From Melastoma dodecandrum (lineage: Eukaryota > Streptophyta > Magnoliopsida > Myrtales > Melastomataceae): DNA of 64,000 nucleotides. This document shows, piece after piece, positions 56,191-64,000 of this stretch; position 1 is the first letter of the stretch; each line of letters opens with the position of its first letter. The stretch is from positions 3,472,001 through 3,536,000 of the forward strand of contig JARUPY010000387.1 in NCBI GenBank assembly GCA_029817715.1. The letters are read 5' to 3'. The position numbers were made by a program, and so were the translations under genes. Under the pieces are notes generated by a model, which saw nothing but the letters and a program-made list of their open reading frames with translations, did no database searches and had not been told where the DNA came from.

Positions 56191-56769
56191 TCGGCCCTTC
56201 GAGCTCGTCCCCGAGCAGCCGGCATCTCTCCCCCGAGCTCAATCCCACTATCTTTTGTAGGGTAGGTGGGTTTGTTCGAATTTCGGTGTGTTAATAATCA
56301 ACTTTTTGTTGCCTCGAACTCAATCCCTGCGAAATGTGAATCTTAAAACAAAAAACTAGGGAAGATAATTTTGTTCTTTTTCAGGAAGATGTGGCTAAAA
56401 GAAGCTGTCAAACATAGCATATGTATTGAATTGTTTCTCCAGTTTGTGGCATGGAGTCGTGCTAGTCTATAGTCTCGTTTATGGGTTCTCGACATTTGAT
56501 CTTCTCGCTGTTCTTCCGCTTGATGATTTTTTTCCTAGCCAGAAACAACAAATCTATTCTAGAGCATACCTAAATTTTAAGTGGGCTGAAGATGTTATTG
56601 AGTTTGCTGAGCTTTTTGATGGGCATGTTATGATGTATGCATACATATGCATGTTCAAATCATAATTTTGTAAACTCTTCCGATTTCACTTACGATCCTA
56701 CGAGTTACGATTTTACAGACCCCTTCCGATTCTACGTAGGATCTCGATTTTGACAACCTTGCCTCCGTC

Positions 56770-58214
56770 CTTGTTTTTGTTTTGTTTTTTAATTATTATT
56801 AATTATTATTCTTATAAAAATAAAATTTAAAACTAATAATAATAATAATAATTAATAAACCAATAAAAGATTAAATGAACTTCAAGGGGGGTGACCACCA
56901 TGTGTTAGATGTTTAATTTTTGTTTATACGTCCATGTTTAAGTTTCTTTTAATTAAAACTTTGTATTCTCATTTGTCTATATGAATTTCTCCTAATGCGC
57001 ATCACTAACGCCTGTTTCCCTGTCTTTCATGAAAACACGGTGGGATTCTCGCGAATATTCTCGAGCAATCTCAAAATCGATACACAAGCGAATAATTTTG
57101 GAAGACCGGCATCAACGAGCTACAAAATCTTCCATTCAATTCAACCACTTTGAACGGGAACACCATCTTTCGACATCACGAAAAATCAACATCAACGGGC
57201 CACACAACGCCCCGTGAGTACCATTCTTACTCACCAATTAATTCCTGATATTCAATATAACTTCATTGGAATTGTCTAACTACCATTTTCTCTATTGTAC
57301 TTTCGCTTTGATTTTGCATAAAAAATCAACCGAGCTTCGTGGAATTTCGACAAAGCGAGATTCGGGGACAAAAAGCTTGAAGGCGCGTGTAACAAACCGC
57401 GCGGGTTAGATCTACCGCGGCCTAAAAACCGACGGTTCGAGGTAAAGCGGCATCAACCGTCATCTCAGGTACATGAGGGAGGTGCGGGCCTCCCGTCTTT
57501 TCTTTACTTCCACATGTAACAGGTCGTGAGCCCAAATGCAATAGGCTCACGATCACCGCCCTTCCCCGCTCCCTTTGATCTCAATAATTGTCTGTGTTTG
57601 TCCGCATGTCTTAGGCCCGTCGGTTTACCATCGCATGCCGTTTGCCAAATACACATGAGTTCGGGCCCAAAAGGCTTGAATCGGGTCCAACGCCCGTAAA
57701 ACAGTGACATGAGTCCGGAGTCATGCCCGGATCGATCCAACGCCCGTTAATCGAAAGCAAACTCTTTTGGAGCAAACGCCTCCTCTTCGCATGCTTAAAA
57801 TGTAAGGATTAGTAAGTAAGAATCCCCGAACCAGCTGTTTTTCCGATTTAAATAGTTTTAAATAAAAAAGTCGATGGCGACTCCGTATAGTTTACCTAGG
57901 TTAAACAACAACACATTTTTTACGGAGCCATTTTGGATGGGTGACGGCGACGCGAGCCGCTCTCTGTATCCTCCCCGAATTTCCCAAGTGAGGCCTTACG
58001 CAGCTTTTCGCCCGTCGCCTTCAAGGACTGGAGACGGTCGGCGAAATGTCCCGCAGACCCACTCGGGAACCAAGGAATGATTCAACCCGATGCCCTTCCG
58101 CAGCGTCCGGCATTCGAGTCGCGACGCCGACCGGATTGGACCTCGAGGAGCGGGCCCGGATCCTCGTGTCGCTGGAGCCGCCGCGCGCGTACTAGGCCGG
58201 AGGGCGCGCATACA
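56770..58214 (+). repeat. Element A 3' LTR, right part (after the hAT insertion)
   Basis: It resumes A's LTR after the second CCTCCGTC. It ends CATACA at 58214 before TTCTC. From 57371 it is a diverged version of B's R-U5: GGAGGTGCGGGCCTCC, the stem TCGTGAGCC/GGCTCACGA (57524-57532, 57544-57552), CGGGTCCAACGCC, and TGGCGACTCCG (57875-57885). This shows A and B belong to related families. Confidence 0.85.
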
Positions 58215-58343
58215 TTCTCTACCGTCAAGTCTGGTTCGCGGCCCATGACAGCCCTCATGGGCACGAAGGTGAGGAAGCACGCGAATACCACCACAGTCCT
58301 GGCGGGCGTTTTCCATCGCTTTTGCCAAGCCTCTCAGGTTTCT
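58215..58343 (-). pseudogene. 5' half of the gene split by retroelement A
   Basis: On the minus strand an open frame (no stop back to about 58343) contains PMRAVMGREPDLTVE and reaches the element edge at 58215. Taking away the insertion and one TTCTC copy, the frame runs straight on into 24831 (TVE then KRTCGG). The nearest in-frame ATG is at 58256-58258; a splice acceptor is also possible. The family is not recognised. Confidence 0.5.
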
Positions 58344-58807
58344 CTGTCAACTTAAAACTTCGTATCTTAAAGAATTCCTTTACCACAAACAGTCGTAGGG
58401 CAGTACAAAAATCGCATCGAGATCATCTTGTATTTGATTTTCTCTTTATTTTTGTAAGACAGAGAGGAGAAAACAACGTGAGCTGGTGATAGACGTCACT
58501 TTGTTTTGTCTTTTATATTAACTTATGAAATGGATAATACAAGAACACATATATTGAGAAACTAAGGTGACTTTTACTTTTTTATTTTATGATATTTTTT
58601 CAAACAAAAAACAAATAAATTATATTTATCCCCGCAAAGTTAATATTTAGAATAACCTGTTATCTTTAGGATTTTATAAATTTTACCAACTAATGGAAAT
58701 TTCCCATTTTTTCTTTCTTTATCATGTATTGAACTTTCTTTTGTAAGTTAATTCAATATTATATTACTTAATAAACGCCTGCATCAGCATCATCCAAAAC
58801 CAGGCTA
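58344..58807. other. AT-rich spacer, no gene seen
   Basis: The spacer lies between the split gene and the stop codon of the fibrillin-type gene. If the split gene had further upstream exons they should be here, but none were recognised. Confidence 0.4.
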
Positions 58808-60293
58808 CTAAGACGGTAAACGCCGACAACGGCACCAAAAGGCGGTCCCCCCGCTTCTTCCCCGTGCGACGGCTATTTCCTCATCGATGTAGAACCAAAT
58901 GAAAAAAGGGTCCTTCGTGTTCGGCTCCCTATCCCCTTGCTGTCCGAGGCCTGTCTCCAACTGGTTGAACAGCCCGACTTTGATGCGAATGCGCTCGAAA
59001 ACGAAGGCCAGTATCCTTTTTTTCCATGAGAATCTCCCCTCGAATGTCAAGTATCCGAGGGGGCCAAGGAACACGCCGTTCACGATCCTCCTCCCCTGCA
59101 GAAACACTAACAACAGTGAGTTATCTATCCATTGCAAAATAAACTTCTTCTTTTTTTGCGAAATAAACTTCTTTGTTCTCCTATCATTTCGCTAAGAAAA
59201 TGCGTCGAAAGGCGATCAAAGGAATACTTACGGAAGCATCAAATCGCTGAATGGCTGTAATTGGGAAGTAGCGACCTCGATCTAATTTCTTCTGAAATTT
59301 TCACCTGTCGAGAAAACTGACAATATAATCGTAGCAAGAACACTACACACAAATGTCCCTTCTAACCAGCAAAGTTTCGAGTCAATCATAACTACCTCAG
59401 CAGTGAAGATGAGCATTTAAGTCCTTCCGGGCGACTGAGAACCGCCAAGCGTCTCGAGAAACTGAGACGGATCGACCTTTGACTTCTCTATTGTAGAGAG
59501 GGCCAATAGGACGTCCTCTGCTTTAACCTTCCTCGTCTTGGCAGCATTTTTCAGCACTTTTAGACTTTCCATGACTTCCTTAACAAGAACACAGGAATGA
59601 GGATCACAAAGCAAATGTGCAGCATCCAAATCAAAATCATTGGCCAAAGAAATTGGCTGATGTCATGGAGAAGCAGAATTACCCACTCATTTACTTTGAC
59701 CAAACAAATATCCTAACTTCTGTGATACAATTCAAGCAAGTTCCAGCACCAGGATCCATTTCATAACAATTAATGTTGGTATATGCGCTAGACACTACAT
59801 AAGGTGCGACAACAGCATCCACGACCAAGCCATAGCATGCGCCGTTTTACATACTATTGGGATATTTCACCTAATATGTCATGCAAAAGATTGTCACACA
59901 CCCCATAGTCACAACAAAGTATACCATGACACAGTTTCGGAATGCCGAGTAATTCACTTGGGAAATGGGCAGACTAGTCTCCCCTGCATCCGGCCCCTCA
60001 TCTTCTTCTTGTTGTTGGACGAGAATCGGGTCCTCCTCCTTCTCATCAAGGGCGGCTCTCCTGATGACGATCCGCGCTTTCCGCAAGTGGGAGCAACAGG
60101 CAAGTGGTGAGTGTCCATGGAGAGTTGTTGTGCGGGAAGTGTCCCTGACATGGCATGCCACGGCTGATTTGGGATTTGAAGGGAGTACGAGGTGGGAGGT
60201 TATGAAGAAGGTCTTCTTCCTCAACGGCTGCTGAAAACATGAGTTTGATGGTGAGGACAGGCTGGAACAACTCCCCCACACGTGTGCAGACAT
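58808..60293 (-). CDS. Fibrillin / plastid-lipid-associated protein (FBN6-like) with an in-frame stop, possible pseudogene
   Basis: Fibrillins are plastid lipid-binding proteins of plastoglobules and thylakoids. Minus-strand exons: 59396-59656 (or from about 59612, after a TTGTTAAG acceptor), 59232-59291 and 58808-59095, all GT-AG and in phase. They give VMESLKVLKNAAKTRKV, LSTIEKSKVDP, GRYFPITAIQRFD, VNGVFLGPLGYLTFEGRFSW, and the family C-terminus GTAFWCRCRRLPS. In the first of these exons the codon after GGSQSPGRT is TAA (59418-59420), where the family has Trp before MLIFTAE; the frame is open on both sides. The transit peptide may be at 59958-60293 (ATG 60291-60293, Ser-rich and basic), joined by CAA|GTGAAT. 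That join is uncertain, because the same frame also stays open as a 140-residue ORF to 59871. Confidence 0.7.
59871..60293 (-). CDS. Alternative reading: 140-residue ORF with transit-like N-terminus and one hydrophobic segment
   Basis: If no splice is used at 59957, the frame from the ATG at 60291-60293 goes on to a TAG at 59871-59873. The N-terminus (MSAHVWGSCSSLSSPSNS) looks like a plastid transit peptide. Then comes an acidic stretch (DEKEEDP, QQQEEDEG) and a C-terminal hydrophobic segment VMVYFVVTMGCVTIFC. It would be a small one-helix membrane protein. Either this is a separate gene, or its first part is exon 1 of the fibrillin-type gene. Confidence 0.35.
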   Translation of the reverse strand: MSAHVWGSCSSLSSPSNSCFQQPLRKKTFFITSHLVLPSNPKSAVACHVRDTSRTTTLHGHSPLACCSHLRKARIVIRRAALDEKEEDPILVQQQEEDEGPDAGETSLPISQVNYSAFRNCVMVYFVVTMGCVTIFCMTY

Positions 60294-61203
60294 GGGTGTA
60301 TGTGTTAATGTTCTTCGATCACACAGGAGAAGATTTGGTGGTGGTGGTGGTGTTTGTGTGGATGTGGAGTTCATCCCTTGATGATGTTTTCTCCTTTGAA
60401 TGGTTAAGTTCGTGTGGAAAAGGGGAGCTTTGCCCGGACAACCCTGTCCCATCTATCTGTAAAAGTACAAGAAACTTACGAATTGAAAAAATGACGCAGA
60501 CGAGTGGACGGCGAGATATATGGATAATTGGGACTTACTGAAGGTGGCCAAGACGAAACATGAGTGAGGAGGAGGTACTTAAAAGACTGCTGGCAGATGA
60601 ATGCGTCCATCCCTTCAGGCGGATGCGTTCATGACGTATGACAGCAATGGATGCGTCCATCACACTAGACGGATGCGTCCGTGGGCTATCCGACAGCGGA
60701 TGAATGTGCTCGTCCCCTTAGACAGATACTACTAGTATACTTTTGAATTTTATGTTTTAAAATTTTTTAATTTTTATATATTATAAATATTTGGTTTTTA
60801 GGGTTTTACTTTAAGCAGCTTTTGGATATCAAAACACTTTTCTGGGAGAGTTTTATCTGGATATTGCCTTCCCGTGTTCGTTCTAACGCTTCCACACACG
60901 TGAAAAAGAAATGGTTCTAAATCGCGGTAGAACTTTAAACCAGGTAAATAAACTACCGAATGTCACCCGCACCCGACTGCCAATCAAATAATGCCACGTT
61001 TCTATGTTTGATTGGACTGTCATGCATTAAATCTTGCGGGCACGTGAGGTTTACGTCCGACCAAATCTGGTCTCTCCCGCCCATTTCTCCACTTCCTCAA
61101 ATTCCAATCGCCGCCAATACCAAATGTCGGGAAACTCCCCTCGACTAAACACGAATCCCTCGATACCAATCCCTCCTTGGTCGTCTCAAGGAAGCGCAGC
61201 GTA
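60294..61203. promoter_or_regulatory. Shared upstream region of the divergent fibrillin-type and EXO1 genes
   Basis: About 910 bp between two divergent start codons, so both promoters should be here. A group of GGATGCGTCC-type motifs lies at 60590-60720. A TCTCCCGCCC (61072-61081) resembles an E2F site, which would suit a replication and repair gene, but is one base off the usual core. Confidence 0.4.
60590..60720. repeat. Degenerate short repeats with core GGATGCGTCC
   Basis: GATGCGT-type units recur about six times in 130 bp (ATGAATGCGTCCATC, GGCGGATGCGTTCATG, AATGGATGCGTCCATC, GACGGATGCGTCCGTG, GCGGATGAATGTGCTC). The core is nearly palindromic. Confidence 0.7.
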
Positions 61204-64000
61204 ATGGGCATCAAGGATCTCCTCAGGTTCATGAAGCCTTACCTCGAACCAGTCCACATCAAGAAATACGCTGGCAAACGGGTCAAACATCCCTCCTTTT
61301 CGCTCCCCCCAAATCGATTTCCTACTCCCAATTCGCAAATATTGTTCCATCTGACGATTGTGATTGTTTCGGCAGGTGGGTATTGATGCTTTTTCGTGGC
61401 TTCATAAGGGAGGTGGGATTTCTTTTATTTTACTTCTATTGTTACTTTGTATGGGGGATTATATTGGCTGACTTGGGAAGATGATTTGCAATTTTCGATT
61501 CATTTGACGGGGAGAAGAATCATGAATGGATTTGCAGCTTACTCGTGTAGCATGGAGCTGTGCTTGAACTCCGATGGGGACAGGAAGCTGCAGTACTTGA
61601 ATTACTTCATGCACAGGATTAATATGCTGCGGCATTACAAGGTCAGGCCTGTAGTGGTGCTCGATGGCGGAAGCATCCCGTGTAAGGCCGCAACCCAAGA
61701 TGACAGGGAAAGGTGATTTTCTTTTTGTTCTGATTTTCGCAATGTCGATATCGCTTTGCATACATTTGTCGTTTTTGAGCTCCTGGTGTGTTGATCTGGT
61801 AGTTTGGGGTCGCTGATTGGTCTTTTTGCTTGTGGGGTTCGATTTTAGGAGGAGGAAAGCGAGCCGTGATTTGGCCATGGAGAAACTAGAAGGAGGGGAT
61901 GTCCAAGCTGCCTCGGAACACTTTCAGGTGGTGGGCTTCAGTATTAAGTACAGAAAATATGATCAGTCAAGGTTGTCTGAGTTGGGGTGAAAAGAACTGT
62001 TTTGAGCTGACTGCTGACTTACGCCCGAGTTCTTTAAATAGAATTAATTAATTTTGTAGAAGTGCAGTGAAAATTGAGCTTCATTTTTAGGTCACGAGGA
62101 GAGACCAAGTGATTGAGTCGACACATTATTGGTTTTCGAGTAGTTATGGTCAAGCAGCTTATTGTGAATTTCTGTTTTACAGAGAGGAGTGAGCATCACT
62201 TCAACTATGGCATATCAGTTGATTCAGGTTGTTTTGGTCTTTCAATCCTTGTATACCCTTTTAACTTTTATTTTGTCAGAACAAATATGACCTGGAATGA
62301 TTTTCCTTGCATTTTTCAACTTGGGGTTTACAGGAGTTGAAGGCAGGGGATATTGAATTTATAGTGGCTCCATATGAGGCCGATGCCCAGTTGGCTTATC
62401 TTTCCAGCCTCGAAGCAGAAAAGGGAGGAATCGCTGCGGTCATAACAGAGGACAGTGACCTAGTAGCTTATGGTTGTCAAGCAGTAAGAACTCCTTCAAA
62501 AATCCTTTTGACAATTCATTGAGCTCATTGCTAATCCGATCTTTCTTATGTGTTCCCAGATCATCTTTAAGATGGATAGATATGGCAATGGCGAGGAATT
62601 AGTGCTGAAAAAGGTTTTTGAGTCCAAAGACATCGTACCTTCCTTTCAGAATTTCAGCATGGAATTATTTACTGGTAAGTTTGATGAGATTATACTTACT
62701 AATTTGGATGTTGTTGGATTACCAGAAGAACAAATCCAATGCTCAGGCCCAATACACCCAAATGACAGCAAAGCATGATTTGTTGGAGGACCTTTTTTGT
62801 CATTATAGTGTAATTTTGTTTTACTGATAGTGGCTGTGGTTGCTATAGGACAGTGTACAACTGACACTGATATTGTTGAGGAAGAAATAGAATCTTGGGG
62901 CGGGGGGGGGGTGGGGTGGCTCTCAACTTCACTAGACCTGATCTTACTTAGTTCTTCTTTGTTGGAGTTGAATTGATGAGATTATACTTACTAATTTGGA
63001 TGTCGTTAACTGAACATAATGGTTTATCCTGTTGCATGATCCCTCTGCATATTGCTTGAAATCTTCATTTCTAGACATGAAAAATTCCTGGGCAGTTTCT
63101 TGTACGTCCATTCTGTAATCATGCACTGAGGAATCAGATCTAACTTCACTTTTGAGTTATTGCAGGTATGTGTGTTTTAGCAGGCTGTGACTTCCTCCCA
63201 TCAGTTCCTGGGATTGGTATTAAAAAGGCCTTCTCTTTGGTTACAAAATATCAAAACTTAGACCGGGTAAGTCTTTTTATTAGTTCTCGAAATGAAATCA
63301 TTCCATTGACTGTTCGAAGAAACTCTGATATTTTGCATAGATTTTTTCAGGCATATTGTAATTAGGCTATTAATAGAAGTTTTGTGGGAGTATATGTGAA
63401 CTGCACTTATTTGTTGGATCAGGAAGTTTCTATTTTCTAACTTTATGACTATGCCGGCACTAATCAATAACATATCAGGTGCTTTCAGTTTTGCGGTTTC
63501 AGAAGGGAAAGCAGATGCCTGAAGACTACCCCAAGTTATTCCAAGAAGCAGTAGCCGTCTTCCAGCATGCTAGGATGTGCGTGAGTTAATCATCTTTTGC
63601 ACAGCTTGTCAGCTATATGTTAGATTGCATATACATGCAGATGCATTTACTGCATTCTTTGTTGGTATTTTGAACAGATATGACTCAAAATCAAAGAAGC
63701 TAAAACATTTGAAGCCTCTCTCAGGAAGCGTGAGAATGTCTCTTCCTGAAGAGCTGGATTTCCTTGGACCGTATCCTTTGCGTCACACTTGTGGAATATC
63801 AGCTTGAACTTTATAAAAGACAAACCTGATCCAATAACAAATGCTTGGTCATATTGTCTCTGCTCATCTGTGCTTTAGTAACTTGTCATTTTGAGGCTTT
63901 GGTTTTCTTTAAGAGCGAGTGAAATAGAGAGATTTCTCCATCAATGGCAACTGCAATCGCCCAAGGGAAGGTAGACCCGATAACAATGGAAGCATATAGT
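61204..64000 (+). CDS. EXO1: Exonuclease 1 (EXO1, XPG/RAD2 family), 5' part, runs off the window
   Basis: EXO1 is a 5'-3' exonuclease and flap nuclease of mismatch repair, recombination and end resection. Exons: 61204-61281, 61376-61412, 61538-61712, 61849-61927, 62183-62227, 62334-62483, 62560-62674, 63166-63266, 63479-63576, 63678-63770, 63928-64000+; all GT-AG and in phase. The N-terminus [19 protein letters not shown] is the XPG-N start. Metal-binding acidic residues are in place: GIDAFSW (D30), VVLDGG (D78), PYEADAQL (E150, D152), TEDSDL (D171, D173) and AGCDFLPS (D225). A helix-hairpin-helix PGIGIKKAF follows. The last exon reads [20 protein letters not shown]. Nothing in it is broken. 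The C-terminal half, with the MLH1/MSH2-binding part, is beyond the window. Confidence 0.95.

Larger units (their letters stand above)
32481..56761. mobile_element. Non-autonomous hAT-type DNA transposon, itself interrupted by element B
   Basis: The left end reads CATGGTTGTCAAAATCG (32481-32497) and the right end, on the opposite strand, CAAGGTTGTCAAAATCG (56745-56761). The 8-bp duplication CCTCCGTC flanks both (32473-32480, 56762-56769). An 8-bp TSD and CA-x-GG-TGTC ends fit the hAT superfamily. Its own sequence is 32481-32885 plus about 56196-56761, roughly 970 bp. Subterminal AAATCG/CGATTT motifs crowd both ends (32500-32650 and 56690-56750). The remaining 56426-56665 open frame is not a recognisable transposase. 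Confidence 0.82.
24832..58214 (+). mobile_element. Element A: Tat/Ogre-type Ty3/gypsy retrotransposon, host of the nested block
   Basis: It starts TGTAGATCCCCC (24832) and ends CATACA (58214), flanked by the perfect 5-bp duplication TTCTC (24827-24831, 58215-58219). Order: 5' LTR stub (24832-25047), part of the Ogre-type intron (25048-25327), decayed pol (25328-28806), non-coding hairpin tract (28807-30816), and 3' LTR (30817-32480 plus 56770-58214) interrupted by the hAT element. ORF1, gag, protease, the primer site and most of the 5' LTR have been deleted. It is related to B over intron, pol and 3' tract. The two readable LTR starts differ at roughly ten of about 215 positions, so A is older than B and C. 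Confidence 0.88.

Noticed and set aside
56426..56665. hAT transposase fragment
   Set aside because: The short frame has no dimerisation or catalytic motif that I can recognise.

Overview
This is nuclear DNA from a flowering plant, probably a woody eudicot (species not determinable from the window). The evidence is plant-type intron-rich genes, a plastid fibrillin gene, plant-type Ty1/copia and Ty3/gypsy retrotransposons, and AT-rich intergenic DNA with many microsatellites. Five host loci can be read. A lipid phosphate phosphatase gene lies at 3167-6213 (+, seven coding exons). An intronless organic cation/carnitine transporter lies at 22719-24242 (+). A minus-strand gene of unknown function has its reading frame cut in two, at 24508-24831 and 58215-58343. 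A fibrillin/plastid-lipid-associated protein gene lies at 58808-60293 (-) and carries an in-frame stop. The 5' part of an EXO1 exonuclease gene runs from 61204 to the window end (+).

Layout: 1-1750 is AT-rich and holds a non-autonomous Mutator-like MITE (359-938) with a 9-bp target duplication. The phosphatase gene carries a small deleted LTR element in its fourth intron (4261-5253). 6500-13797 is mostly intergenic with microsatellites. 13798-20205 is a patchwork of a decayed copia element, a truncated gypsy element and a long LTR-like remnant with a 44-bp minisatellite. 20206-22718 is intergenic and leads to the transporter gene.

24832-58214 is one nested block. A Tat/Ogre-type gypsy element ('A', TSD TTCTC) sits inside the open reading frame of the unknown minus-strand gene. 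A non-autonomous hAT transposon (32481-56761, TSD CCTCCGTC) sits in A's 3' LTR. A large Ogre-type element ('B', 32886-56190, TSD CCGGC/TCGGC) sits in the hAT. A CRM-like gypsy element ('C', 34952-40169, minus strand, TSD TCCTC) sits in B's 5' LTR. B carries an extra ORF before gag, a tRNA-Arg-type primer site, gag-protease with a G-patch, a spliceable intron that removes the stop codon between gag-pro and pol, and pol with an archaeal-type RNase H and an integrase. Its reading frames are broken at several places. C has an almost intact polyprotein but has lost its RNase H domain.

The most unusual signals are RNA-level. The non-coding tract after pol in A and B carries a series of short hairpins with a near-constant ACATGAG-type loop and different, self-complementary stems. 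The LTRs carry a hairpin just downstream of the TATA box whose stem has changed on both sides between A and B. The retroelement intron carries conserved stems. All coordinates and domain calls come from reading the sequence by eye; no database search or folding program was run.
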